62,000 nucleotides of DNA from Cryptomeria japonica (GCF_030272615.1 NC_081412.1:96843796-96905795), one strand, 5' to 3'. Shown: positions 35,535 through 48,089, counted from the stretch's first letter. Notes: generated by a model from the sequence alone, not told the origin. Numbers and translations: made by a program.

Positions 35535-36958
35535 TGATAACTCAATGATGAATGAATAGTACCAAACTAGTACTGAGACGGGGGGTGAATCAGTACAGAC
35601 AAAAACACACTCTTGAACCGATTTGTCTGCAGACACTATGTATTGACAGACAAGCAGTAACACCAATCCTTAGACAGAGTACAACCGACAAAACCCAGAA
35701 TAACTGAGACAAGCATAAACCGGTTGACAATTATCTTCTCATACAATCTAACACGTCATTTCCATTTCACCCTAATGCATGAACAAGTAATCTACCATCA
35801 AAGATATACATATAAGAAACTAGATCAACATGATTCACCGCTTGATAGAAAACAACATAGCATCACATGAAGAAGACATCACACATGACACACTTATTTT
35901 TTACATGGAAACCCAACTGGGAAAAACCACGATGGGGATGAATACCCACAAGCTTGTTTTTGAACTCTTTAGAAGTCCACTCTGATAGGAGCCTTGTCTG
36001 GTTAAAGACTGAAACAATAGGTTCTGTTAGGGATCGATCCTATTAGGGATCACCCGGTTAAGGGTTAAACCCTGTTAAAGGTTACCTTGTTAGAGGATTT
36101 CAAGAACTCAATGGTTTTGAGTCACCCTGTTAAAGGATTTACAACAAGCCAGTTAAAGCTACCCTGTTAAGGGATTTCTCAACTATTGAGGTGGTTAGAG
36201 ATCAACAGATATTACAATGATCTAGTAGCAGCACTCAATGCCAATGCAGATCCGCTTAATCTCCTCTTCACCTTCTACACTTACACTCTGCAGGTATCAC
36301 TTCTCTCCTCTGGTCTGGCAAGAATCGTGTATCCCTTCTCTTCGATACACACACACAACTTTTGCCAACAACCCTAGAAAGAGTCACAACATCGACCTTA
36401 TAAGAAAAATAGATAGGTTGGTAGCATAAACCCTAAACCCTAAACCTGTTAGGTTAAGGAATTCAAACGGTTCAATCTTGACCGTTGAGCACACTGCATT
36501 AATCTCCATCGTTCATTTTCCACCGATTTCATGGCAGCTGATAACCCATCACACGTTATCACCATTTAAAGACTTCACACGTTCCTGAGTTAGATAGGAA
36601 TAATCTTCTTCATGCAATATCCTTCATGCGCACAAGGCTGATGTGGCAACATGATTTGTTCTTTGTTACAATGCTAACTCATCACACAAAGTCACCGGTT
36701 GAGCCACACAGGATTGAAGCAATTCAACTAGAAACCCTGAAGTTGAAACTACCTAGTAGTCATACATCCATGTGCCGGTTCCCATAACCATATGTCGGTT
36801 CACCTTGAACAAACACAGCGCTTCACTTTGGCACAAATATCGGTTCACAGTGTTATACTGGGTCTCACATATGTCAGTTCACACCTCTTCAGCATATTGA
36901 CATCAATGATAACACACAATGTCATTATGTCCTCATACCGGTTCACATAATGCCAACA
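35535..36958 (-). repeat. Element B 3' LTR
   Basis: The minus strand starts TGTTGGCATTATGTGAACCG and ends GAGTTATCA. Multiple CCGGTT motifs occur. It lacks about 25 bases (GGGATGGCTAGAATACCCGA region) present in the 5' LTR near 41901-41926. Confidence 0.93.
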
Positions 36959-36974
36959 ATCTCCCCCTTTGGCA
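36959..36974 (-). promoter_or_regulatory. Element B polypurine tract
   Basis: The minus strand TGCCAAAGGGGGAGAT abuts the 3' LTR start TGTTGGC. It is the same tract as in element A. Confidence 0.85.
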
Positions 36975-37338
36975 TTGATGGCAATATACAAAGATATCTC
37001 TCCGCTTCACATATTCTCCCCCAATTTCTATAGACATCTTCTCCACTTCACATCTTCTCCCCCTTTGACAACAATGCCAAAGTGGAGGCACAAGCTTCCC
37101 TATTCCATTATGCTGCTCCCCCTGAGGAGTATCATCCTTCAACACATCAATCCTGAAGAAAAATTTGACTATGCAATACCTGACTGATGTTGAGCATATA
37201 CCTTTAGTTTACCTCCTGAAGGGGCAACACCCCTAATTCACCTCTTAAGTACATAAATGTAGCCTTTGGGAGAGGCTTGGTGAATATATCTGCTAACTGC
37301 TCCTTACTGGAAACATGCTCCAGTGCAATCTCTTTGTT

Positions 37339-38759
37339 CTAAACCTTTTCCCTCAAGAAATGATACTTAAGCTCAAAGTGCTTGGTTCTAGAATGTAAAA
37401 CCGGATTCTTGGAGATGTTAATTGCACTAGTATTGTCACAAAATATACTTACCATTTCAGATACACGAACTTTGAAGCCATTTAATACATGCTTCATCCA
37501 AATTGTCTGAGTGCAGTTCATAAAAGCTGCAACATACTCTGCTTTCATTGTAGACCGAGAGATACAACTCTGCTTCTTACTCATCCATGAGACCAGTCTA
37601 CCACCGAGAAAGAATGCACCACCGGTTGTGCTTTTCCGGTCATCTATATTACCTTCCCAATCAGCATCTGTGTATACTTTCAAGTTAAAATCCTTGCTAT
37701 ATGGATACCACAATCCATAGTCAACAGTTCCCTTCAGATACCTAAGAATCCGCTTGACTGCAACCAAGTGGGATTCTCTTGGGCTTTTCTAGAACCTTGT
37801 AGTAATGCCAACTGCATGTGCAATATCTAGTCTGCTATGCACTACATAATGCAACTTACCAATCATTGATCAGTATTCCTTCTCATCAACCAATGCTGAG
37901 TCATCCTCTTTGGATAGTTTACAACCGATCACCATAGGTGTACCAACCAGTTTCATATCTTCCATGCCAAAGGTCTTCAACACCTTTTTGGCATACTTGG
38001 ACTAAGTGATATAGATTCCATCTTTCATCTGTTGGATCTGCAATCCAATGAAGAACTTAATCTCCCCTATGAGTGACATCTCAAACTCTTTCTTCATCTC
38101 ATCTGCAAACTCATGACTCATCTTATCATCTCCACCAAAGATAATGTCATCAACAAATACCTCACAGATCAAGATCTGATCTCCTTCAAACTTTAAGTAG
38201 ATATTGCTATCTTCACTTGTTCTCTCAAATCCAATCTTCACAAGATGGGAATGCAAACATTCATACCAAGCTCTAGGTGCCTACTTTAGACCATATAAGG
38301 CTTTATGTAGCCTACATACCATGTCACTGTCTTTAGATAGGGAAAACCCATCTAGTTTCTCTATATACACCTCCTCTTCAAGTACACCATTTAGGAATGC
38401 AGATTTTACATCCATTTGATATACTTTGAAACCTTTAAAAGCTGCATATGCAAGAAGCATACGAACTCCTTCCAATCTGGCTATAGGAGCAAAGGTTTCT
38501 CCATAGTCTTCTCCTTCTTCTTGGGCATATCATTTGCACACCAGTCTGTCTTTGTTTCTAATCACTGTGCCATCCTCATTCAGCTTATTTCTGAAAACCC
38601 ATTTGGTACCAATGATATTTTTATGTTTTGGTCCAGGTACCAAAGACCATGTACCATTTTTCTCTATTTGATCAAGTTCCTCTTCCATTGCCTTTATCCA
38701 GTCTTCATCTTTAAGTGCCTCTTTGAATGATTTAGGCTCAAATTCAGAGATCATACATG
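37339..38759 (-). pseudogene. Element B reverse transcriptase and RNase H (copia)
   Basis: Reverse transcriptase begins near 38757 with SFKEALKDEDWIKAMEEELD, then NIIGTKWVFRNKLNEDGTV. The next blocks are YQMDVKSAFLNGVLEEEVYI and the active-site box FVDDIIFGG. RNase H has YTDADWEGNIDDRKSTTGGA, then MKAEYVA and IFCDNTSAI. All blocks share one frame. Breaks are TGA 38530, TAG 38281, TAG 38002, TGA 37870, TAG 37789 and TAG 37339. Catalytic residues survive. It would copy element RNA to DNA inside particles. Confidence 0.92.
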
Positions 38760-40422
38760 AGTTTTCTCTGACCTTTCTTCTTGTAGGGATTCCTGCATCC
38801 TTATCTCCTATGATCTGCTTAGGATCATGATTCAACTTGACATACAGAGGAATGGTCTTGATATATTCCTCTTTCTTTTCTTCTTCATCCTCTTCTTCAT
38901 CAGTATCAACATCTACATCTACTGGTGTAGGAGCACTATTACTAGTACATGGTTGACTGACAACCGGTTCATAGAAGGTTACAACTGGTTCATTTACCGC
39001 TTGCTCACTGCCGGTTTCCTTAGTTTTCTTAGAGGTTTCATCAACTCTTACATTGATACTTTCCATAATTCTCTGAGTCCTATTATTGAAACACTTGAGA
39101 GCTTTTCTCTTGGTGGAATATCCTAGGAATATTCCCTCATCACATTTCGCATCAAATTTGCTCTGGTGTTCGCTCCTCTTGATGTAACGTTTGCTACCAA
39201 ACACTCTAAAGTAGCTAACCACAAGTGTCTTACTAGTCCAATACTTATAAGGAGTTTTATCCTTATCTTTCTTGATGAGTACCCGGTTCATTGTGTAGAC
39301 TGCAGTGCTCACCGCTTCTCTCCAAAAGGTGTGGGCTACCTTTCCTTGAATGAACATAGTTCTACCTGCTTCAACCATAGTCTGGTTATTCCTCTCTACT
39401 AGGACATTCTTTTGTGGATTCTGTGGGGCAGACAGTTGTCTCTTGATGTCATATTCTTCACAGTACTTGTTGAATTCACTGGAAGTGAATTCCCCTCCTT
39501 GATCAGTTCTCAGACACTTGATTCTTTTGCAGCTTTCCTTCTCCACTAATGCTCTAAAAGCTTTGAATTTTACAAAAGCTTCAAACTTATCTTTCAAGAA
39601 TGTAACCCACATCATTCTTGAGCAGTCATCAGTGAGAATCATGAAGTACCTATCACCCTGCACACTCCTAGTTTTCATAGGGCCACACAAATCAGTATGC
39701 ACAAGATCAAGCAAATTGTCAGCAGTGAAAGATTTACCTTTAAAGGTTGAGGAAGACATTCTCCCCAATTTACACTCTCTGCACAAGGTATTATTTGGTT
39801 TTCTTAGCACTGGCAACCCTCTAACTACCTTGATCTTACTAGCCTTCACAATGTTATCAAATTTTACATGGCAGAGTCTCCTATGCCATATCCAGCTATC
39901 ATCAAATTTAGCCATAAGACATGTACTTATATTTGCATTCAGCTGAAATAGGTTACCTTTGGTTTGCATGTCGGTGGCCACCAATTCGCCATTCTTTCCT
40001 TTGATTCTGCACACACCATTCTTGAATTCCAGAGTGAGGCCACTGTCATTCAGCTGGGCAATTCTTAGAATATTGTGTCTGAGACCATCAACCCAATACA
40101 CATTGTCAGCACTACTCTTTCCATTCAGAGAGATTGACCCTCTGCCTTTGACCATGCATGGTGCATCATTGCCAAAGTGAACCACACCACCATCATACTC
40201 TTCTAAGGATAGAAACTTGCTCTGATCACCAGTCATATGGTGAGAACAACCACTGTCAATGATCCACTCATTGGAATTATCAAATGGGGAGACAAGAGCC
40301 TTCTTGTCTGACACATCTTCCTTGACAACAACAAACACAATATCTTCATTTTCTTCATCCTCTGATTCCTCATTTGTGACACCTTCATCAACTGCCACAA
40401 AACAGTTTCTCTAGTTTCCTCC
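38760..40422 (-). pseudogene. Element B protease and integrase (copia)
   Basis: Protease shows WIIDSGCSHHMTGD (active DSG) near 40260. GAG-pre-integrase follows (WHRRLCHVKFDNI ... TLCRECKLGRM, the H-C zinc site). The integrase core has DLVHTDLCGPM, CLRTDQGGEFTSS and NVLVERNNQTMVEAGRTM, giving D, D and E. Next come CDEGIFLGYSTKRKA and an acidic linker before reverse transcriptase. The main open part is 40398-38530. TAA 40423 and TAG 40411 separate it from gag in the same frame. Confidence 0.92.
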
Positions 40423-41301
40423 TTAGAATTTCTTGAACCTTTCTGGTTTGTCCTTGTTGTCGCCATTAGGACAGTTTATAGCAATATGTCCTATCCGGTT
40501 ACAAGAAAAGCATTTCAAAGGAATATTACCTTTGTATTTATTGGTTCCTTTAGGAAGTTTCCTAGCAAGGAGAGCTTCAAATGCCATCAGAATCTCCTCA
40601 TCATCCATTTCTCTGCTTTGTCTTGGTTCACCACTAGTGCTAGCTTCTTTTCCTTTTCTGGATGGTACAACAGAAGCTTTAAAAGCTGATTCAGTCTTTT
40701 GAACACTGCCATCAAAACTATTTAGCTCATAGGTTGTCAACTTTGCAATGATGGAGTCTAGGGATACCTTAGTCTTGTTTATTGATCTTAGCTCCTCAAT
40801 GGTAGCAACCCTTATTGCATAGACCAACAATAGGGATCTCAGGACTTTTCTTACCATAGTGGAATCTTTCATTTTACAACCTACACTCTTGATATCTCCA
40901 ACAATGGTTTTGATTCTTATTCCATACTGTTGAATGGTCTCACCTTCAACCATCCACATGTCTTCAAACTTCCCTCTAAGGCTTTCTTCCTTAGCTTGTT
41001 TTACATGCTCATCACTGCCATCGATATTTTCAAGAGTATCCCATACCTCTTTGGGATCTACCTTATCTTGGACATCAATAAACTCAATGTCAGATAAACT
41101 ACTAATTAGGGCTTCCATGACTTGCCCATTCTCCTGTATCTCTCTCTTTTGGTCATCGGTGAGAGTATCAATAGGGGAAACATAGGCATTCTCAACATAG
41201 CTCCAGTGTTGAGCACCTATGCTTTTGATGTATATCTTCATCCTATCTTTCCATATACTAAAATTTTCCCTGTTAAACTTTGGACCTTCCCTCTTCATCA
41301 T
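40423..41301 (-). pseudogene. Element B gag (copia)
   Basis: 292 codons from an ATG at 41301, just inside the primer site. The N-terminal block NFSIWKDRMKIYIKSIGAQH and the UBN2-like middle (KVDPKEVWDTLENI, VEGETIQQYGIRIKTIV) are typical of copia gag. Near the end is a zinc knuckle, CFSCNRIGHIAINC. It is separated from pol only by two stop codons in the same frame (TAA 40423, TAG 40411). Gag forms the particle and binds RNA. Confidence 0.93.
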
Positions 41302-41358
41302 TTGACTAGGATCTTTACCTCAAGTGGTTAAACTTATAACACAGAGGACCTGGAGGAT

Positions 41359-41371
41359 GCTCTGATACCAA
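41359..41371 (-). promoter_or_regulatory. Element B primer-binding site
   Basis: The minus strand TTGGTATCAGAGC, one base after the LTR end. Exact initiator-tRNA-Met type. Confidence 0.9.
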
Positions 41372-41372
41372 T

Positions 41373-42829
41373 TGATAACTCAATGATGAATGAATAGTAC
41401 CAAACTGGTACTGAGAGGGGGGGGTGAATCAGTACAGACAAAAACACACTCTTGAATCGATTTTTCTGCAGACACTATGTATTGACAGACAAGCAGTAAC
41501 AACAGTCCTTAGATAGAGTACAACCAGCAAAACCCAGAATAACTGAGACAAGCATAAACCGGTTGACACTTATCTTCTCATACAATCCAACACTTCATTT
41601 CTATTTCACCCTAATGCATGAACAAGTAATCTACCATCAAGGATATACATATAAGCAACTAGATCAACATGATTCACAGCTTGACAGAATACAACATAGC
41701 ATCACATGAAGAAGACATCACACATGATACACTTATTTTTCATGTAGAAACCCAATTGGGAAAATCCACAGTGGGGATGAATACCCACAAGCTTGTTTTT
41801 GAACTCTTTAGAAGTCCGCTCTATTAGGAGCCTTGTCCGGTTAAAGACTGATACAACAGGTTCTGTTAGGAACCAATACTGTTAGGGATCACCTAGTTAA
41901 GGGATGGCTAGAATACCCGATTAAGGGTTAAACCCTATTAAAGGTTACCTTGTCAGAGGATTTGAAGAACTCAATGGTTTTGAGTCACCCTGTTAAAGGA
42001 TTTAAAGCAAGCCAGTTAAAGCTACCCTGTTAAGGGATCTCTCAACTGTTGAGGTGGTTAGAGATCAACAGGTATTACAATGATCTGGTAGCAACACTCA
42101 ATGCCAATACAAATCCGCTTAAGCTCCTCTTCACCTTCTGCACTTACACTCTACAGGTATCACTTCTCTCCTCTGGTCTGGCAAGAATCACGTATCCCTT
42201 CTCTTGGATACACACACACAACTTTTGCCAACAACCCTAGAAAGAGTCACAACATCGACCTTATAGGAAAAATAGATAGGTCGGTAGCATAAACCCTAAG
42301 CCCTAAACCTGTTAGGTTAAGGAATTCAAACGGTTCAATCCTGACCATTGAGCACACTACATTAATGTCCATCATTTGTTTTCCACCAATTTCATGGCGG
42401 CTGATAACCCATCACACATTATCACCGTTTACAGACTTCGCACATTCCCGAGGTAGATAGGAACAATCTTCTTCATGCAAGATCCTTCACGTGCACAAGG
42501 CTGACATGGCAACATGATCTATTCTTCGTTACAATGCTAACTCATCACACAAAGTCATGGGTTGAGCCACACAGGCTTGAAGCACTTCAACCAAAAACCC
42601 TGAAGTTGAGACTACCAATTGGTAGTCATACAATGCTTCCATGTGCCGGTTCCCATAACCATATGTCGATTCACCTTGAACAAACACACCGCTCCACTTT
42701 GGCACAAATGTCGGTTCACAGTGTTATACCGGTTCTCACATATGCCGATTCACACCTCTTCAGCATATTGACATCAATGACAACACACAATGTCATTATG
42801 TCCTCATACCGGTTCACATAATGCCAACA
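41373..42829 (-). repeat. Element B 5' LTR
   Basis: The minus strand starts TGTTGGCATTATGTG and ends GAGTTATCA. It has a run of eight G on the plus strand at 41417-41424 (C run in U5). Six are present in the other LTR. Confidence 0.93.
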
Positions 42830-42834
42830 TTTCT

Positions 42835-43600
42835 CCCATTCAAAAATTAAAGCTAGCATCAATTGCATAGGCAAAAGCAAGAGAAGGGATCCTAAAATCT
42901 CACATAGAGGACAATGAGCTGCTAAGTCTTGCTTCCGGTGTCCTAGAGAAGATAATGCCTACATTCCAGAGGGACACATTTGATTCTTCCTCTAGTTAAC
43001 TGACGAGCCCAATCAATTTTGTAAGTACTCACTTTGATTCCTTAGAAAAATGAGTTGAAGTTAGAGTCTGGAATGAATTTGATGCAAAAAGATTCAGTGA
43101 ATTAAAGAAGATGATTTCTCATGATAGGAGTCTTTTAGACACTTGTGTAAAAAGTATTAAAGATGCCTTATTTAAAGGAGGTAGTGTCTACAAATCATAT
43201 TTGTCATAATCCAAATTTCTTGAGGGTATTGAGAAGCAGATAAAAAAGAATGAGAAGTATTTAGCAGGTATCTCTTAGTCATTTGATCCTTTGACTACTT
43301 TTGTGACCAGTCAAGAAAGTCGGGTTATATCAATACTTGATAAAATTAAGAGCTTGATGCATGATAAGAACAAGATCATTGGTAGATTTGGTGAGCTTCG
43401 GAGCCTAATTAGTACTTAGTGCTTTGAAGGAAGCTCAGGATGTCATAGCCACAAATGAGCCCACAAATCTTCAGTCAGTAGAGATGCAAGCATTTCTTTT
43501 CAGCGGTCTCATTTCAATCTTGGAGTGTCTCAAGAAAGGTTGGGGCAGTCATTTGAACTCATTGAAAAACATTTTTGCAAACATATTCAAGTTTATGTAA
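42835..43600 (+). pseudogene. Element A ORF2, 3' part
   Basis: The frame left at 35534 resumes exactly here once one copy of the duplication is removed. In-frame stops are TAG 42868, TAA 42997, TGA 43051, TAA 43207, TAG 43276 and TAG 43417. After a shift near 43420 the last part reads KEAQDVIATNEPTN and LECLKKGWGSHLNSLKNIF and ends at TAA 43598. The segment is Lys/Ser/Leu-rich and partly coiled. No known domain. Confidence 0.65.
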
Positions 43601-43845
43601 GATAGGAATGTATATGTGTACATATGTTGTTTTATATAGACTTTTTATATAAAATTTTGGCATGTGGATCACTATATTTTCCATTGATGTCAAAGGGGGA
43701 GTGTAGGGCAGTGAAAAATGTAATATTCATATCAAGGGGAGTTTTGGAATTTTGAATTTTTTGAGTTTTGAGTTTTTTGAGTGTGTATATATGTTGGTAC
43801 TGCTTCTAACACTTAGTTATTTTTCACTAAGTGTTGCCATCAATG

Positions 43846-43859
43846 CCAAAGGGGGAGAT
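43846..43859 (+). promoter_or_regulatory. Element A polypurine tract
   Basis: CCAAAGGGGGAGAT just before the 3' LTR start TGTTGGC. Bases 43601-43845 are non-coding 3' leader with T-rich and GAGTTTT motifs. Confidence 0.85.
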
Positions 43860-44956
43860 TGTTGGCAAGAGACACTGCACAACTAGTTAGGTGTTGTCAT
43901 TTATGGCAACTCAAGTCATTTCTCCCATCCACATTACATGGTTTGATCATACCGGAAGTCAGTTTGGTGATTTGTTCAACTCCAGCAAACCTAGAACAGA
44001 GCATCTGATAGTGTTCAATATTTTGGTCCGGCTTTCTTTTCAGGCTACCATTTTGTGTTGCAGATCTAAAGGAAGGTAGATGGATGTCTGGAACATCTTA
44101 TTCTAGAGTTTTGGTCTCTGATGATGATTGGTGTACAAGTTACAAGCTCCTAAGTACCGGGTTCCATTATGTCAGTGAAGAACAAGTCGACTTGTGTAGT
44201 TGATCATTGTGCGGATTTGATGGAGTGATTTTTATGATTGTTTTTTGATCCAGGAGGTTTAGCCAACATTTTTGGTAATGTGTGAGAAATTATTTTGGTC
44301 CAAATTAGTATTTGTACTCAAATTCAGCCGACAATTCATACACGTTTCAATAATGTTCTAAGTCTTTATGAGCCAACTAGAGATGGACATGATTTCATGT
44401 TGTGGATATATATAATCAATGCAATTAATTATTTTAGGCATGGAAAAGATGTTTTGTATCAATTGTGTGCAGTTTCATGTGCGCAGGTTAGATATCTATG
44501 CTCTGGATTTGTGACAAAGCAGTATAAAAAAGTAGTGAGAGATGAAGTGTAAGAAATCAATGTATTGTGCTTAACCAAAATTGTACTTTGGCATTTGTAG
44601 ATGTTCTTCAGTTCATATATTTCAGTTATCTTTTGTTAAATATTTTGTAGGCAATGGGCCTTCTTTTGAGTAGTTAGCTCTAAGTAGTGTGCCTAAATGC
44701 ATTTGTATTCCCATTGTAAAACCTCTATTTGAGTATACTCATTTTGTGGCTACATCCCCAACGTGGTTTTTCCCTTAACCGATTTTCCACATATAAAATC
44801 TTTATGTTATGGTGTTGTGGTTGTTCATTTTATGTTATTGCATATTTATTTTGATTAAATGTGTTAAGTGGTTGAAAGAACAAGTTAATAATATCAAATT
44901 TTGTAGAACATTGATTTGCCCCCCCCCCCCTCCCTCAATGTTCTTTGATTCTAACA
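43860..44956 (+). repeat. Element A 3' LTR
   Basis: Matches the 5' LTR end to end with many substitutions. It ends GATTCTAACA and is followed by D sequence. Confidence 0.9.
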
Positions 44957-45422
44957 CTAGCACCATCAGATGCCTCCCATCCATTAACACCATCTAACTT
45001 GAATACCCATCTTCTCCTAGCACCATCCAAAACAAATCCAATAAACCTTATCAATCAATCCTTCTTCCATCCACCCTAATTGAAGAACCGCCCATTCTTC
45101 CATACACTCTATTTCAAGAGTTTCTCCACCTGTGCCCCATCATACCATCCACACCAATCTAATCATGTCATGGTATTATCTCAAAGAATGATGAAATATA
45201 CATTGAAACAAATCAAGATCCTGGCATTTCACCTACTCCATCTCAAGATCCATTATCATCCTCTCATCCACATCAAGAGCATGGCATCCCATCAAATTTA
45301 GTTCATGATCCTTTATCACTCCCTATTTGAACCATACCACCACCTTCACTCTATTCTATGGTACACTTACACTCATCCATGGTGGTTCTCTTGCAAAAAA
45401 ATAGAACCTTATTTTTACCACC
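44957..45422 (+). other. D-2: CCATC-rich sequence between elements A and C
   Basis: Continues D-1. Frames give LAPSDASHPLTPSNLNTH and similar Pro/His/Asn-rich peptides. It ends at CCACC, the element C target site. Confidence 0.4.
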
Positions 45423-46615
45423 TGTAATGGACACCCTAGAATGCCCAAAAACTAACCCCACTACTGATAGGAATTTAGTCAAACAGTTTGCAGCCAACTC
45501 CTTATTCCTCCGTTTAATGTTTCAATGTTTTTTTTTTGTTTTTAAGTCTTTGCACAAGTATGAAACCACATAACATGAACTAAAAAGAATTTACAATAAT
45601 AGGCAAGCTGGAAATTGAACTACTGCTGTTATAATATTATTTCCAGAATTAACAAAAATCAAATACATAGCAGGTTATTTTCAACTCACTAAATACTCCA
45701 GCATTTTGACATAATGTTCCAACCAAAGTTTCTAATTCTGCTGCTACAGTAACATGAATAGTGCCAGGTGAATAGTGCCGCATGAATAGTGCTGCGTGAA
45801 TAGTACCCGCGTGAATAGTGTCACGTGAATAGTACCCACATGAATAGTGTCATGTGAATAGTACCCACGTGAATAGTGTCGCGGCCTGTAGCTGGAAATG
45901 CAACCAAATAATGCTGCTGCTTATAGTTGGAAAAGCACCCAATCTGCCTGTAAATGAAGCTGATAGCAAAGGATTCCAAAGGCCAAACCCCAAGGGAATG
46001 ACGTCTAGAATGTCACAAGAGAGGATAGACGTCCTCTAATGCCAAGAACGGACCTGCAACTCACACACCAAATTCTTCTCATATTCCACATGCCCAATGA
46101 AGCCACAAAAGTTCCCTTTTATTTTTTCTCCAAGGGGCGACCCAACTCACTCAAGCAATGTGGGATAAAACATGTTCAATATAAAACATATTAAAATATT
46201 CACTTATGTCTCCCTTGGTTGCCCCTTTGATTTACACATATCTCCATAAAATAAATATTAAAATAACACTTTAATATTTTACAATTAAATTAAATGTTAC
46301 TTTAATAAAACTTCAGGCATTAAAATATATTAGCAATCGGACTCTGAATAGCGTGAGTGATAGCTCGTCGGAAAGCTCTCGCCAAGGAGTATCAAATCCA
46401 ATCACCAAAACTAGTCCCCGTTGTGTCCTGCTGACTTACTAAAAATAGTAAGTATGCCTGAAACTAAGTAAATCAACTTCGTTTTGGCCCAAACTGGAAA
46501 TGACTAGGCCAAAACACTCCAGGATCCCTTTAAACCCTTCGTTAGCCCTCGGGACCATGTAGAGCTAGGCTAACGCACATATACTTGGTCAATCTGCTAG
46601 AGTGGGGACATTACA
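45423..46615 (-). repeat. Element C 3' LTR
   Basis: The minus strand starts TGTAATGTCCCCACTCTAGC and ends CATTACA. It contains the GTGAATAGT minisatellite (45745-45886). Confidence 0.95.
45745..45886 (-). repeat. GTGAATAGT minisatellite with G-box motifs, element C 3' LTR
   Basis: About ten units of 14-15 bases, plus-strand type GTGAATAGTRCCCRC or GTGAATAGTGTCRC. CACGTG occurs at 45822-45827 and 45866-45871. It lies downstream of a weak TATA-like AAAATAAAAGGG (minus, near 46110), so probably in the transcribed leader. Confidence 0.75.
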
Positions 46616-46630
46616 GTCTGCCCCCCTTGA
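46616..46630 (-). promoter_or_regulatory. Element C polypurine tract
   Basis: The minus strand TTTCAAGGGGGGCAGAC abuts the LTR start TGTAATG. The pol frame probably ran through it, since downstream codons still read as LRLLEDKQFQGGQT after the TAG at 46663. Confidence 0.8.
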
Positions 46631-46662
46631 AATTGCTTGTCCTCAAGCAATCTCAGTCCAGC

Positions 46663-48089
46663 CTACTGTATCACCTGCTCATTCTCCCATGTAGCATCTT
46701 CCTCCGGCAGGTCTCTCCATCTGACCAAATACTCCTTCACTATCCTGTTTCTGAGTTTCCTCTCTCTGGTGTCCAGAATAGCCTCGGGTACTAACACGAG
46801 CTTCCCCTCCTCATCCAAAGGAGGTAAATCTGCAGAAGGTACTACACTCTGACCAATAGCTTTCTTAAGCCTAGACACATGAAATACATTGTGCACCCGA
46901 CTGCCCTCTGGAAGCTCAAGCTCATAGGCGACTTCGCCCACTCTGCGAATCACCCTGTAGGGACCATAAAATCTAGGCTTCAACTTTTCAGCTCCGCTCT
47001 TCTTGAGTGATGACTGTCTATATGGTTGTAGCCTCAAGTAAACCATATCCCCTACCTCGAAACTGCGCTCTATTCGGTGCTGATCAGCGTACAATTTCTG
47101 TTGATTCTGGGCCTGCTGTATATTCTCCTTGAGCACTTTCAGGATGTCTTGACTATCCTGCAATAAGTTTTTGGCTTTGGGCACTCTGCTGTCCCCCAAA
47201 ACTAAATCCATGAAGCTAGGTGCATCATAACCATAGAGTGCCATGAAAGGAGTCATCCTGATGGACATATGATAAGTGGTGTTATAACAATACTCTCCCA
47301 TATGCAACCATCTGACCCAAGCTTTTTGTTGTGCAGTTACATAGTTCCTCAAATATCCCTCCACCCATTTATTCACAATCTCTGTTTGCCCATCTGTCTG
47401 CGGATGATAACTAGTGCTAGGTGTAAGATCTGTACCACACAACCTAAACAATTCCTGCCAAAAAACACTCATAAACTTACTATCCCGATCACTGACAATG
47501 AATCTGGGCAACCCATGTAACCTGAATATCTCTCTAAAGAAAAGATCTGCCACCTGTGCTGCTGTGTAAATGGACAAAATAGCAAAGAAGTGAGCAAACT
47601 TCGTCAAGCGGTCCACCACCACATAGATGCAATCCCTTCCCTGCACTCGTGGTAACCCAGTGATGAAGTCCATCGAAATACTTTCCCATTTCCTATCAGG
47701 AATGGGCAAAGGCTATAATAAAGCTGCAAGAAATGTGTGCTCTCCCTTATTTTGTTGACAAACTGCACACTCCCTGACATACCTCTGAACATCATCCTTG
47801 AGCCCTCTCCATGAGAACCGCTCTCGGATCTGCCTGTAGGTCTTGAAGATCCCCAGATGCCCAGCTGTGGGTGCATCATGAAATGCCTTTAGTATCACCT
47901 CTCTCAAATGTGATGACGGAATCAAATAAACCCTGTCCTGAACTCTGATCAATCCATCTATCACCTCATAGCGATCATCCTGTATAGTACCTGAAATCAA
48001 TCCAGAAGCCCAAGCATCTCCGACATACTCTGCTATAATCTGATCTCTCCAATCTCCTGAAATCTCTACAAGAGCACATAAGTGAGGTC
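46663..48089 (-). pseudogene. Element C integrase with C-terminal chromodomain
   Basis: The zinc module is HDAPTAGHLG ... CAVCQQNKGE. The catalytic region has SMDFITGLPRV, IVSDRDSKFMSVFW and STSYHPQTDGQTEIVNKWVE, so D, D and E are present. Next come LRLQPYRQSSLKKSGAEKL and VFHVSRLKKAIG (GPF/GPY-type region). A chromodomain (AILDTRERKLRNRIVKEYLV, RWRDLPEEDATWENE) follows at about 46665-46780. Chromodomains steer chromoviruses to marked chromatin. TAG 47713 falls where LLQPLPIP is usual. TAG 46663 ends the frame. Confidence 0.93.

Larger units (their letters stand above)
35535..42829 (-). mobile_element. Element B: complete Ty1/copia retrotransposon
   Basis: 7,295 bp. It is flanked by exact five-base duplications TTTCT (35530-35534 and 42830-42834). 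LTRs are 1,424 bp (left, 3') and 1,457 bp (right, 5'), differing by about 6% over the first 245 bases by eye. The domain order protease, integrase, reverse transcriptase, RNase H is that of copia. Gag and Pol share one frame from 41301 to 37339, with no shift and eight stops, so it was a single polyprotein. Confidence 0.95.
30351..44956 (+). mobile_element. Element A: LTR retrotransposon lacking pol, interrupted by B
   Basis: Paired LTRs of 1,088 and 1,097 bp start TGTTGGCAAGAGACACT and end in AACA. They bound a primer site and a polypurine tract AAAGGGGGAGAT. After removing B the interior is about 5.1 kb. It holds ORF1 (zinc knuckles) and ORF2 (unknown), and no protease, integrase, reverse transcriptase or RNase H that I can find. 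The flanks are CTAAA and CTAGC, only partly alike. LTRs differ by about 12% over the first 225 bases by eye. The polypurine tract and primer site match copia element B in type, so a SIRE/Tork-like copia could have supplied enzymes (inference). Confidence 0.85.

Noticed and set aside
36427-36446. Telomere-like CCCTAAA repeats
   Set aside because: Only about two and a half units, inside the element B LTR, with a mutated counterpart in the other LTR at 42291-42308. Not a telomere.
39518-39946. 142-codon plus-strand frame
   Set aside because: Antisense of element B integrase, which has clear motifs.
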